Source of the DNA: Trichobilharzia szidati
Lineage: Eukaryota > Platyhelminthes > Trematoda > Strigeidida > Schistosomatidae
NCBI GenBank assembly: GCA_944472155.2
Contig: OX235279.1
Coordinates: 51,619,564-51,683,563 of the forward strand
Direction of reading: 5' to 3'
DNA: 64,000 nucleotides
Part shown: positions 32,715 through 43,304 of the stretch, piece after piece
Layout of the letters: each line of letters begins with the position of its first letter
Numbering within the stretch: the stretch's first letter is position 1
The notes under the pieces: model-generated
What the model was told of the DNA's origin: nothing
The model's input: only the letters and a program-made list of their open reading frames with translations
The model's database searches: none
Translations under genes and position numbers: made by a program

Positions 32715-32905
32715 TTTTTATTGTTTTGATTATAGCTTGAAACTACACCGTATTTTTAGTACAAGTATGGAATTTTCAGCATGCGATATCGGTAGCCCAA
32801 ATTTTGCAGGCCGACCATTGATATCAGGTGTGCGTCGGCAGGGGATCGAACCCCGGACCATGTGCATGGTCGGCGAGAGTCCTGACCGCTGTGCCACTGA
32901 TGTAC
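32715..32905 (-). mobile_element. tRNA-derived SINE (family B)
   Basis: On the - strand: cagtggcacagcggtcagga (A-box-like), ggggttcgatcccctgccga (B box), then ggtcggcctgcaaaatttgg and a body ending in an A-rich tail (t-run at 32710-32720 on +). It matches the copy at 25781-25973 over its whole length. The B box here (ggttcgatccc) is closer to consensus. Target repeats were not clear. Confidence 0.8.
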
Positions 32906-33024
32906 AATGCAAATAAAAGTTTATTGATCATATCTTCACCCTTCGACAAATTCTGGGACAAAGGGGTACTTACTGGTGTCTAAAACTTTGCACATGTCTT
33001 GATCTGAAGGTAACATTTGCAACT

Positions 33025-33370
33025 TAGACATGAAGTTGAAAATGGAAGATGTGAAGAGATTAGCTGTATTGGTAATGAGTGTTTGCTTTCTTTTTTCGTG
33101 TTAGGTGGTATAATATAGTGGGTAGTATTTGGGCCAGGCATAATGTTAAGTAAAGAGGGAAAGCAATCAGTGAGGTTGTAAAACTGAATCGGTAGATATG
33201 GCTAGGACACGCGTTATGTATGCTGAATTATTGCACTACTCGACGAGCAATGCTGGCTGACATAGGATTAGATTGAAAAAGAGTTGGAGACAGGCATCAG
33301 TTCATAATGTCCTTGACAGTTAGTGTGGGTCATGTAGCAAAGTACAGACTTCCTGACGGTTCGGATGTCG
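33025..33370 (+). mobile_element. RTE-B fragment, decayed
   Basis: agatgtgaagagattagctg, atatggctaggacacgcgtt, gcaatgctggctgacatagg and tcatgtagcaaagtacagac follow the order of the RTE-B copy at 1420-1760. No useful frame is left. Confidence 0.7.
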
Positions 33371-33959
33371 GTAAGTCCAAAATAAATTTGGCTGCGTGAT
33401 TTTAAGAGGCCAGTAATATATTTCTTGCTCTACCCGAAGGTAGTGCCCATGGAGGTGAGAGAAGTTGAAGTATGATGGCAGTAGGTAGAACAATATAAAA
33501 GCATTTGTGGATGCTGTTGGGTGAGTGGTATTTTCCCAATGAAATTTTAGTAGTTTATTCCGCACAATAACTTTACCATCGGTTTGGGATTAACATGTTG
33601 TATGCAGGGATATCAAAATTTCGGGACTAATGTTTTGTAATTTCTTTTTCCTAGAGTTGCAGGTTAGCTAAATGGTTTGACGGTCGTATGAGGGAAACAC
33701 CTTATAGCTGTTATAGCTCTATTATCCCTTTGTACGGCCTTGCTGTCTGATTCTGTCACACTGTAAGTAGGTTTCCTGCTTCCAGCTTAATGACTGTTCA
33801 TTGAATCTCTGTCATGTTAAAGCCTACAGAAACATTCATTGTAGTAGGTATAGCCTGTTACTTGAATAGATTTACAATTGTGAGGACTATAGATGAGTAA
33901 AACATAATGATTGTTGAATATTTAAATAGCTTTAAAGTTTTTTTAAAAATTTTCTTCAG
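33371..33959. other. Upstream region of the phosphatase gene
   Basis: The first exon with the start codon should lie here or further upstream. No in-frame ATG joins directly to exon A: the frame has a TAA at 33933 and no ATG after it. No promoter motif could be chosen with confidence. Confidence 0.4.
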
Positions 33960-34181
33960 GTTGTTGTTCCTCTTAATTTGCTTTTGAGAAAGCTTTTTCA
34001 CCGATCAAATTACGGAGCATTACTTCGAGTTGTTTGTAAACGACATGTTCATGGATTCATTGACGGTCTTGAGAATACTATTGAAATAAAAGTTTCTGAA
34101 GCTGATGTCAGTAAACGCATATCCAGTCAAGAGTTAACATATAGTGGGAAGAATAAGAGGATTATATTCTCAGCCAACCAG
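33960..34181 (+). CDS. PDP1: Pyruvate dehydrogenase phosphatase, exon A (targeting region)
   Basis: First recognisable coding exon of the mitochondrial PP2C-type phosphatase that removes phosphate from the E1-alpha subunit of pyruvate dehydrogenase and so activates the complex. The acceptor ttttcttcag ends at 33959 and the donor CAG|gtaatt is at 34182 (phase 0). It codes residues 1-74 of my joined protein. The beginning is rich in Leu, Arg, Lys and His with no acids (LNLLLRKLFHRSNYGALLRV, then VCKRHVHGF), as expected of a mitochondrial presequence. The end holds VSEADVSKRISSQELTYSG, the linker before the catalytic domain. The start Met is missing, so at least one short upstream exon must exist. 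The downstream joins are all in frame, which supports the model strongly. Confidence 0.8.
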
Positions 34182-34726
34182 GTAATTCCATAGTTTCATT
34201 CTCCTAAATTTATTAATTGCTTGTATTTACCACAACTCAGATTTCTCTAATGTTGATCATTCACAGTATTATTGGGTTCTAATTAGCTGTGAAATACATG
34301 AAGTTCATTTTGTGGTATTTAAAACTTCAGCTGAATGTAACAACATTTCATCTCTGGAGTTGCAAACTAAATTTTAGCACAGTAACACTGATTTTTATCC
34401 ATTAGGTTACAAAGCTTTAATGATTGCCTCTGCATCTAAAATTCAGGCCATACCATATGAACAGTTATTAATTAATGTTAAGTCATATGTCACTGAAAAA
34501 TTACAGTTGTTTTTAAGGTAGTTTCTGTCTGATTTTTAATTGATCATGAGGCGGTCTTTTTTCTTTCCAATATTTACACAAATGGTTATTACATTCTATT
34601 GCGTTCAGAATATTCTTAGGTGTCATTTGAGATTTCTGGTAATTATTTCATTCTTCATAACAGCCCACTTTTTCAACGTGTGTTTTGCTTAGTTTTTTTG
34701 CCACCTTTTCTTGTTTATGAAATCAG

Positions 34727-35270
34727 GTTGGCGTTAATCGCCCAGTTGAAGATCGCTGGATGGCGTCTCATTTTGGTGAGGGCGACTTAAACTCTCTCAG
34801 TCTTTATGACCATAAAGATGCAAATCAGGAGGGATCAAATTACGGGGGCACAATATTTACTGTAGTCGACGGTCATGGTGGACATGCTTGTGCACATGCA
34901 GTTAATTTACTACATAGCGATTACGTCACCTGTGGTCTTTTACCTCCTGAGGTATCCGAACTTGCTCTAGGCAATCTACGTCAGATTCAAGAGTCGCGCA
35001 CACCTCGTTCAATTTGTGAGTTGGCAGTAACATTATGGATGACATCTGGTGCAGTGGTCACTGGAGAATCTGAACGTATCGAATTTAATTTGAATGAAAA
35101 CAAAGATTCTAGGTTTTCAAATATGAATTTACGCTCTATGTATAATCAGCCTAATATCCGATGGGGTCCTTGGGGACCATGGGGTCCCCTTCCATCCTCG
35201 GTACGTGATGTACATGTTGGACATATTCGCAAATTTCTCGAAGAACTATTGTCTACAGGGGATGAAAAGG
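34727..35270 (+). CDS. PDP1: Pyruvate dehydrogenase phosphatase, exon B (first metal-binding motif)
   Basis: The acceptor is tgaaatcag at 34718-34726 and the donor G|gtaagt at 35271 (phase 1). It codes residues 75-255 and starts VGVNRPVEDRWMASHF, like the N.PIEDR start of PDP catalytic domains. Then comes TIFTVVDGHGGHACAHAV with the PP2C signature DGHGG at residues 122-126, whose Asp binds the metal pair. A Gly/Trp/Pro stretch RWGPWGPWGPLPSS follows, which I do not know from vertebrate PDP. The end DVHVGHIRKFLEELLS takes the place of the YWQELI helix of vertebrate PDP. The stretch around residues 140-210 is Asn/Ser-rich and less conserved. Confidence 0.92.
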
Positions 35271-35383
35271 GTAAGTTTTGACCTGCACATTAAGGCATAA
35301 GCTTGTTTGTTTTGTTGTCATAGGTAGTTTTCACATTTCGTCTCTTTCTTTTTTGTGAGTATTTTCTACTGTTCTGTTTGCAG

Positions 35384-35440
35384 ACTTAGAAATAGTTTTA
35401 TCGTCCGATTTTGTCAATACGAATAAAGAAATGGTGAGTG
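35384..35440 (+). CDS. PDP1: Pyruvate dehydrogenase phosphatase, exon C (57 nt, possibly optional)
   Basis: The acceptor gtttgcag ends at 35383 and a donor gtaagg starts at 35441. It codes 19 residues (DLEIVLSSDFVNTNKEMVS). It enters and leaves in phase 1, so exon B can also join exon D directly without a frame change. A second donor, gtgagt at 35434, would give the wrong phase for exon D. The frame stays open to 35643, so an unspliced or longer form is possible. The piece lies in a variable loop. This exon is the least certain of the eight. Confidence 0.55.
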
Positions 35441-35905
35441 GTAAGGTTACTCTTAGTGGTAGAGATACAGTTACTCCTTGTGATCTCCCGGATTCATTAA
35501 ATCTTCATTATTCTTCATGGACATTGTTTTCAATAAGTCTATCCCGAGTTTTGATCCATCTCCACCTATTTCAGCCTGGGCAAGTGAGTAGTCTTATCAG
35601 CCGTAAGAATAAGTGTGATTCAGTTTGTGATCCGGATAACTGAGTCCTAAGAACACTATTATTCTCCTGATTATTCTTCCTCCCATGTATTTACATTTGT
35701 TGTAGGTTTATTGCATTTCATCTCACTACCTATGAGTGCTTTTATGTAGTATCAAAACTTGGACTACTGCACTTTTGTGCAAAGTTCTACGTTAAATATC
35801 TAGTAATTCACTCAATCAGCTAAGTGAGTCTAACTAAAACAAGCTTCGTTTATAGTACATATTTTAATTTTAAACCTATCTCATGTTTCATTATTTTGAC
35901 TTCAG

Positions 35906-36055
35906 AGTTCCTCTATACCGATAATAGTGATGGTGATATGATTGATCCAGATGGTTTTATTACAGCTTCATTAAATACACTTAAAGAGACTGCCATGAAA
36001 TATTCACGATCTCCACTTCCAACGGAGTCATCAAAAGATTATATTTCATCGTCAG
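35906..36055 (+). CDS. PDP1: Pyruvate dehydrogenase phosphatase, exon D
   Basis: The acceptor ttgacttcag ends at 35905 and the donor G|gtatgt starts at 36056 (phase 1 on both sides). It reads EFLYTDNSDGDMIDPDGFIT, then ASLNTLKETAMKYSRSPL and ends SKDYISSS. FITASLNTLKETA takes the place of the IKEALINAFKRLD helix in vertebrate PDP. The Asp/Ser-rich beginning is acidic and probably a surface loop. The intron after it is only 41 nt. Confidence 0.85.
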
Positions 36056-36096
36056 GTATGTTGACAGAAGTTAAACTTGATGGCTTATTTATTTAG
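36056..36096 (+). other. 41-nt intron between exons D and E
   Basis: gtatgt at the start and atttag at the end, with a pyrimidine-rich stretch before the acceptor. The frame would stay open almost to its end (a TAG lies at the acceptor). Introns of about this length are known from 5' parts of schistosome genes. Confidence 0.85.
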
Positions 36097-36317
36097 ATTT
36101 CGATCACTCTGTTGATAAACTACGAAACTATGTCGCATCCACTGCTTGGGCATTGAGAAATGGTCTTCGTCGAATGGATCTGGATACGGCTCTGGCCTCG
36201 TCTCCTAGTTTTCATGGTCCTGTGTTAGATAAGGCTTTGTTACGCATTGCGTTTGCTGGTTGTGTAGCAACTTCAGCTTATATCCCTCGTCATCGTAAAG
36301 AAATTTTTGTGGCTCAG
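36097..36317 (+). CDS. PDP1: Pyruvate dehydrogenase phosphatase, exon E
   Basis: The acceptor tttatttag ends at 36096 and the donor CAG|gtgagt starts at 36318 (phase 0). It codes residues 325-398: DFDHSVDKLRNYVASTAWAL, RNGLRRMDLDTALASSPSF, HGPVLDKALLRIAFAGCVAT and SAYIPRHRKEIFVAQ. LLRIAFAGCVATSAY is the counterpart of LRVAFSGATACVAHV in vertebrate PDP, one of the central beta strands. The exon ends exactly before the VGD motif of the next exon. The following intron is 4,060 nt and full of retroelement pieces. Confidence 0.93.
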
Positions 36318-36439
36318 GTGAGTAGTAAAACTAGTATGTCCGTCATTTCAAAAAATAATGCTCATTCGTCTGGAACAGATTTCTTTTACGTACTAGACTA
36401 CAAGTCATTCAATATGTGTGGGCATATTGTACTACCATT

Positions 36440-37000
36440 TATGTATTATTTATACACAAACTCGGTACATTATTGGCACCCAGTTTAATCGGCGTAAAGC
36501 GAGTTTGCACCCACCGACATTTGACGGCCAGGCTGATGTCGCGACGGTACCAGAGGTGATCCAAATTGGTATATGTCACCCTAGCTTTCACTAAACGGTT
36601 AGAAATCTCATCCGTCATACGTCCACCAATATTCACGCAACAACCTAGATACACGAACTTGTCTACAACTTCAAGCGGTTCACCTGCCAGAGTGAGTGCA
36701 CGTACAAGCTCCTGCCAATCTTGCAACACTACTTTGCACTAAGACTGCATGAAACATATACCATACTTACAGACACTGATCGCCAACTGATTAAGTGCGA
36801 CTTGGTCAGCCTGCATATAAGACGATATCGTTTGCATACTCGAGGTCGAATAGTCCTTTTCCACCACCATGCACATCCTTCGGAGACGTTTCTAGAATGT
36901 CACCAATTTCCTGAATGAAACCCAGCATGCCCTTTGCGAATCAGTTCTTCATTCCTCTCGCACAGTCTGCCAATCAAGAGAGCAGAGCAAAATAGTTCCC
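36440..37000 (-). pseudogene. RTE-B-type reverse transcriptase fragment in intron E-F
   Basis: Read on the - strand, it has motif C as LFDLEYANDIVLYAG near 36840-36800 (YADD changed to YAND), then VVLQDWQELVRALTLAGEPL, EVVDKFVYLGCCVNIGGRMT and NLDHLWYRRDISLAVKCRW. This is the RT palm end and thumb of the RTE-B type. It stops shortly after 36480. Sequence up to 37960 on the same strand may be the upstream part of the same element (the frame 37936-37706 is somewhat like an endonuclease end), but I cannot prove it. Confidence 0.65.
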
Positions 37001-38219
37001 CTATGGTCGTCACAAGTACTATGTAGACTCTTTTTAAAGATGACACGATAGTAGTTTCAGTCCACCCTTATGTAACTTTCTCACTTCCCCACAAATTCGT
37101 GAACAATTCAGTCAGCTTCCTGACTTTAGTCATCACATCATCACCGCAGCTGTTTCTCTAATTGCCACCCCCTCCTCGCTGTTCCAGGCGTCTTTCAAAT
37201 TCGCTGTTAATCCGCATACTATCCACCTAATACGCCTCGCTGAAACCATAACTTTTGCTGGAAGTGACACGGATGAACTGGAACAGAATCTGACTAGTCC
37301 CAAATACAGACACCGATTCCACGTAACAGGCCTTCTGACCAGAAGCCGTACTTCTTATATGAGTACTGTTTGATCCGAACAATGACAGCAAGCCTTTTGG
37401 ATGTTGTTAAACTCGCTATCCACCAGAATGAACTGATAGGCGTCAAGAAGTTGCAGGGAGTAAGTAACCTTTTGAACTGCCAGCGGCTTTTCATAGCGTT
37501 CTGTGTTTGTTCGTTCATATTATTTGGGTGTCCGTAGCTAGCCTTGACTCTAGCCAGCTCAATTCGGTACACCGTAGATGTAGAAGGCGCCGTCAGTTCG
37601 CTCACATCAACCTGTGGAGAACGATTTCTTCGGCCACCATTGAATCACAAGAGGAGCCTGACACATGTCAGAGTATGATCAGAATCTAGAAGGAGTGGTA
37701 GTCCTTTACACAACCACGTGACCGGTAGATAATGTGGTCCATTCCAGTCTAGGCTTGTGTGTCAGAGGCAGGAAGCCGGGTGCGATGGATGTGTCGGTAG
37801 TTAGTAATGAGTAGGAATTGGTTGTGTTCTGCGCCAAGGCATAGAAGACGGTCTGCATAATCTGACCTGCAACCATGTAGTTCCAGTCGAACACATAGAT
37901 TCTCTTCTGGTGTGTATCTAAGTCCTCAACTTGCACTATTGTCTGTTGGACGCGCCTGTTTCAGGAGGTCACTCAGTTGATAGTAAAACAAATCCCTAAT
38001 TTCATCCGGGTCGTTGCATACGCAGAGATAACAGTGACTTAATTTTTCTAGCTAATGGCTTCTTACCTTAGTATAAAGTTGTAGCCTCACAGCTTGTGAA
38101 CCGTTCATGGGGGCCCAGCTTCGGCTGTAGTGCTTTGTGCGACATGGATACTAACTAAACCGAACGCCGACACCATTGTTGGTACACATCATTTGAACTT
38201 GTATACGGATCTTTTTTAC

Positions 38220-39800
38220 TTAGTTGTCTTCTCTGAGCTGGCTGATTTAATTGTGAACCTTTCGTTGTTCTTCTGGACAACATCTTCTGCGCAGGTTTCA
38301 GCATGAAACGAACTTATTTGAATTCTCCATGAATGTTATATTTGTATCTTTTGCAAACTATTGTCGTGACTACTTGTTAGTTTACATCTCTATTGATTGT
38401 TTTTATTGATTTGGAATTCGAACTTTGTTGTCATGTGATTTACTTTACATTACTTTACATTAGCTGATAAATTTGGCCTGTAGTAATGTGTTTGTTAATT
38501 GCTAATTCGCTTGACTACCAGTGTTTTAGAAATACCATGGCATTTTTGGTGTTTCCTCTATTTAAAATTTCCTCATTATCCCAATGAAATTGGTGCCCAT
38601 ACTAACCTACATGTATTGATATCAAAGAACACATATCATGTCTGCTCACAGTTGATTTGTGTCCCTGGATTCGGACCCGGAGGAGATGCCCACTTTGACC
38701 GATTTGATGTTTATTGCAGTTCATACAATTTTGTTGTTGTTGTTGTAAATTTGTATTAATTTTATCTTTTCCTGGTAGATTTTTTAGTTTGCACAATGTC
38801 GAATTAAGTGATTGTGTTGGTTGGCTTGTGTGGTATATCTGTTTCAGATGGTCTTAATATTCGATCTGTTATTTCAGAAATGTTTTTTATATGTGGTAGG
38901 ATGAAACCTTTTGTGGTTCTTTGATGATGGTTTCTTGTTGGTGTTATGACTCGAGTTTAAACACTTTTTCACGAAACTGTGCGGATATTTATTCTTTTTG
39001 AAGACGGTTAGTAGGTATTTTTCTCCATTCTCCTCAACACTGGAGTGCTACAGCGTGTTTGAACTCTTTTTTTATCAATGTCTGCACACAGTTTCTTTCG
39101 TGAGTAATTGGCTTGTTGCTATCATAGTTGGGTATTTGGTATGTGTGCGTTGATTTTATATATACTTGTTTTTCTAAATTTTCTGTGTTAGTTCTCTTGT
39201 TGTCTAATTCTTCTTATCTTATGAATTTAATCACTACAACATAACGTACGCAGGTGTTTGGTTTAATTATATGTATATATTAATTCTAATCTTTACATAA
39301 CGGCTTCAGCTATTAGTCCTGATATGGGCGATCCCATCGGTATTCCTTTTATCTGTTCGTATATTTTAGTATTGAATTAGAAGTATGTTGTTGTAAGCCA
39401 TAATTCTATGATTTTTATCCAAGTTGAACATTGCCTTTTTTCATCACTGTAGAGTAGTTGTCGCATAGTTTTTTTTTGAGCTAGTTTTGGACCATTTGAA
39501 GTATATAATGCTGTGACATCAAAGAACGCCATTATTTCATTGTTATCTACTTGGATGTTTTTGATTTTCTCTAAAAATTGGATTTACGAATTGATGGAAT
39601 GTTCGGTATTTTAATTTTTTGATAAGTTCTATGGTCTTTCCGGCAGTGAAACGATTGGTCATAAGGGGATGTTTGGTTTGTGGCATACTTATCTCTTAGA
39701 CGCAGCATACATCGACAGCGAGATTGTAGATATCTGCCTTGATCTGCCTGTTAGAGCTACTTTTGATCGATCTGCGAACACTATAGGTGGCCAGCATGAA
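38220..39800 (-). mobile_element. Penelope-like element in intron E-F
   Basis: On the - strand from 39800 down: RT motif A reads MAFFDVTALYTS (near 39535-39500), motif B QIKGIPMGSPIS (near 39352-39317), and the GIY-YIG region MNCNKHQIGQSGHLLRVRIQ with GHKSTVSRHDMCSLISIHVG lies at 38740-38602. The Tyr of the second GIY-YIG half reads Gln (HQIG for YIG), and stops are frequent. The final 370 bases (38220-38592) are almost the same as 45638-46010 in the last intron. RT plus GIY-YIG in this order is diagnostic for endonuclease-bearing PLEs. Confidence 0.8.
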
Positions 39801-40082
39801 CACATTAAATAGTCCTGTTGATTTCCTGAGGCTGGTTGAAGTGTGCAAGGCGAAATTCGAATTTAAGCTCACTGGATAAACATTTGGTGTTACAGCTAAT
39901 GAAAAAGAAAAACAAAAGAGTTTATTACAGACAAGGAATTATGATTCCGTTGATTCTCGACTTATTGGTGTTATCTTTAAACTCAAGGTGGATCAACACC
40001 ATAATCACAATTTATTCCCATCAAAGCCGTTAAAAGAACGTCATCGATTTCAAAGTTGCATTGTGATGGCGAGAATGGGCTA

Positions 40083-40124
40083 CTCCTTCTCCTCCTCCTC
40101 CTCCTCCTCCTCCTCCTCCTCCTC
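40083..40124. repeat. (TCC)n microsatellite
   Basis: About 12 units of a pyrimidine trinucleotide, in intron E-F, 250 bases before exon F. Confidence 0.9.
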
Positions 40125-40377
40125 TAACTTCACTACTTGTGTGGACAATGAAGGAAGTTGATCGTATGTCAATGGTATGAATACAAGGACTTTAGTAAGG
40201 AGACAAACTTAAAAGGCAGTCTTATTAAACGAAGTGAACTACCATAAAACTACAGGAGTCATGTGTATTTTCTCAAGTATGATTTGGTATATTCAGCGGT
40301 ACAGATTAATGTCTTGATCTCACCTTTATTCATAATGTGAGAAATGTAAATTTGTGTATCTTAATCCTGTGATACAG

Positions 40378-40615
40378 GTAGGTGACTGTGGAGCTGTGAT
40401 TGGAAGTTATATGCCTCCTAAAGAAGTTCCTATTAACACCTCGTCTGCTAAGGATATTTTTACATTGACTCAGGGAGAATTTGTGAGAGAGCATTGGGAC
40501 GCTGAACTGTTAGTTTCTCCACATACAGCCGAAAATGAAGCAGATGTTAAACGACTGAAATCTAGTCATCCAGTTCATGAATCTGAATTTGTAATTCGAG
40601 ATGGCCGACTGTTAG
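40378..40615 (+). CDS. PDP1: Pyruvate dehydrogenase phosphatase, exon F
   Basis: The acceptor ctgtgatacag ends at 40377 and the donor G|gtaagc starts at 40616 (phase 1). It codes residues 399-477: VGDCGAVIGSYMPPKEVPI, SSAKDIFTLTQGEFVREHWD, LLVSPHTAENEADVKRLKSS and HPVHESEFVIRDGRLL. GDCGA replaces the usual GDSRA, so the Arg common in this motif is Gly. SPHTAENEADVKRL is the place of the usual NDHNAQNERELERL in PDP, with the Asp before His changed to Pro. The last part, RDGRLL, runs into GELMPLRAFGD of exon G, as in vertebrate QDRLLGLLMPFRAFGD. Confidence 0.93.
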
Positions 40616-41045
40616 GTAAGCATATTTTGTATTTTCCTTTACATTATATGTGTTTTCATGGTGATATAAGTGGTTTCTACCGATAATGTTCTCGATTACC
40701 GTATACCTAGTAACACTGGAGACATGAGATGCAATTCAAAGTCGACCAAGTAACAAATGTGTTTCCTATATATGTCGTTTATTTAGTTATGTCTCATTGG
40801 AAAAGGGTTATCGCTGATACACGATGTGAGAAGTTCGTTATTTATAGATATATTATGGTGTCAGTGTGCAATGCTGTTTTAACGTCTAAATCATTCAACA
40901 AAAAGTTAAAGATTTAGGTATACGAAATCGTGATACAAATAAAAAATCCACTTTTTATACAACAAAACAATAATTGAGTAATAGATGGCCATGAGATCAC
41001 ACAGATCTCTGTGTATTTAGTATTTCCATTTGTCGAATTCAACCT

Positions 41046-41246
41046 AACAATTAATGTCCTTCGTTTTAGTTTATCAGGTTTTTTGGGGGAATCAGCAGGG
41101 AGTTTTGGACCTGGGAGTTTCGTGCTTGTCGGCACTCGTCAGCGAGGTGTACCTGCAACTTTGAATGAACTCATGTCTCTTCTGAGATTCTAACCCGTGT
41201 CATCCAGTGCTGCAGTCGGAGCCGTTACCACTGATCTGACGAGTAC
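41046..41246 (-). mobile_element. tRNA-like SINE (family D), candidate
   Basis: On the - strand: ctcgtcagatcagtggtaac ggctcc gives an A-box-like head (atcagtggtaacgg, 41237-41224) and cgggttagaatctc (about 41199-41186) a B-box-like word. The spacing fits a tRNA head. A body of about 130 bases follows. No second copy lies in the window, so the family is a guess. Confidence 0.4.
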
Positions 41247-43070
41247 CAACAAACACAATATCTTTGTCCAAGGCTTCCTACCAATTGCCTCCAACTATCT
41301 CATATCAACAATTCACAGTGCGCCGTAATGCCGAGTCACTTAGCATGATGGCCAAATTGTAAAGTTGACTGACTGAATTCAGTCTGCACCAAACAAATGA
41401 CTAGACATATTATACTTGTCACTAACTAGTGCCCAATCTAAAACATGTCTGTAGTGTTAAAAATTGTTAATTGTTATAAGTAATTGTTAATAATCTTGTT
41501 AGCTTCGGTACTTCATGACTGGGCTCTTATTGAAGTTTTATTCTCCACTCTGTATGCTCTTAGTACCACTAGAGGTGGAATAAAGTTCTCTTTATCACAG
41601 ACTTTCTAAGTGGAATATTTACTGGCTTGTAATAATCACAGAATCCTTGTAAATGTCAAAGTGAATGTGCTTAAGACTTATTAATAGTCTGTTACCAGTT
41701 CCTTGCAAAATACTGGCTTCTATTGTGCTCCACAAGCTTCTTGAAGCGTGTAGGAAATTGGTTTTCGAAATTTCATGGAAATCGCCTCGTTAATGGTTGT
41801 ACTTTAAAAATTAAAGACAGTAGTACAGTTAAACAACAAATCAACTCAAACATTAGGCTGACAATCATTTGCTACAACATCAATTTTACAACCAAGTCAT
41901 GTACCTTAATTGATGAGATACAATACACATTATGACAATTTTTTTTTGCTTTCTACTCTGATTTAATCTTCCTGTTTGCATATCGCCATACCTCTTACTG
42001 TAATTTTTTAGAATATGGTATTTCGTACCAAATAAGTGAACAGTTTAAGCTAGTTAGCTCACGTATAGGCTATTTCCTGTAGATTTTCTTCTGTAAATAA
42101 GTTTGGAAATATCAGACATGAAATAAAAGGCTGTTCCCATGTATTTTGGTCGGCTATAATGACCTGGGTTTTTTTCTTTTATGGAAGAAATGAGTGTGCA
42201 GCAGAAACGTATCCATCATTTGTGCAACACACTTGAAACATTAAGCGTTTCAGACCAATTACTTTTGATTGTTTTGTCGAAATTCATGAAGGCAACTAAA
42301 TTGCCTTAAGTTTCCGTTACTCTTCGATGAGTTGGTCTTCCAGCACAATTGTTAGACCAAGAGGTCACTTTTTGCCTGGACAATTAACTTTTTAGATTTT
42401 GATGATGATACAAGTGGCAGTATGTTCCAAGATGAGTTCCAAGCGCATGCAGCATGATGTGTTACTTTTATTCCATATAGTTGAAGACAACTTGATAACA
42501 CTAAAAAAAATACCTCCAGGGAGGAAATTAGGTGTAAAGGCATTGATTTTATAATGAAGAACAGAATTAGGTGAATCGATTTTCACATGTACTGAGTAAC
42601 TTGAATAAAAAGGTATACTCAAGAATGCGTCGCATTATATTAGTTATGAGTGGGGATAAACGATTTCTAATTACATATAGTCAATTTTGAGTTTGATATT
42701 CAGTGTATCCTAAAAATGCGAAAATATGCAGTGAGTGATATTGGCAAGTGGAATATACTGAAAAACACAGCTAAGAATGATATCTTTGGAAAATACTATT
42801 GCGTGTTACTCCACTTCCATTATAAACAGCAGTAGTTCCAAAGAATTGTTTCTCCATACTACAATCAAGAAATCATACAAAAGATGTTAACTTAATAAAC
42901 ATTTTTATTTGCCATGCGAGTTGGCAGTGGACTGCACCTGTTGTGTGAGGGTTAGTGATACTGATTGGTTGTCCAGACATCCATTAGTAAAGCCGGGTTC
43001 AAAACCACGACTCAGTGTTTGAGAGTCATACCGCAGGGACCAGTATGCTACAGCTCCAAACACAGAAAAT

Positions 43071-43304
43071 GAATTATTAAAAAGATGGTTGTAGCGAAGA
43101 AAATTTTCTTTTCGATGAAGTCATCAACTAGGCTGTACATTCGTGCATTTATAACAAATGGGTGGGAAAGTTCCAGAATAATTTCCGGTCAAGGGTCAGG
43201 GGAACTTTCCCACCCATTTGTTATAAATGCACGAATGTACAGCCTAGTTGATGACTTCGTCGAAAAGAAAATTTTCTTCGCTGCAACCGTCTTTTCAATA
43301 ATTC
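43071..43304. repeat. Long hairpin: two 104-bp arms, 26-bp loop
   Basis: Arms 43071-43174 and 43201-43304 are reverse complements with four mismatches by direct comparison (about 96 percent). All four differences are t/c or a/g transitions. The outer part holds gaagaaaattttcttttcga, itself partly palindromic, and similar words occur at 51773-51795 near a PLE. No target duplication or protein was found. If transcribed as part of the intron it would form a long double-stranded RNA stem. Confidence 0.9.

Larger units (their letters stand above)
36318..40377 (+). other. Intron E-F (4,060 nt) with retroelement insertions
   Basis: Donor gtgagt, acceptor tgatacag. It contains an RTE-B-type RT piece on the - strand (36440-37000 and perhaps up to 37960), a PLE on the - strand (38220-39800) and a TCC microsatellite. 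Confidence 0.85.

Noticed and set aside
42945..43045. gccgggttcaaaaccacgac as a B box of another tRNA-like SINE before the hairpin
   Set aside because: No convincing A box at tRNA spacing and no second copy.
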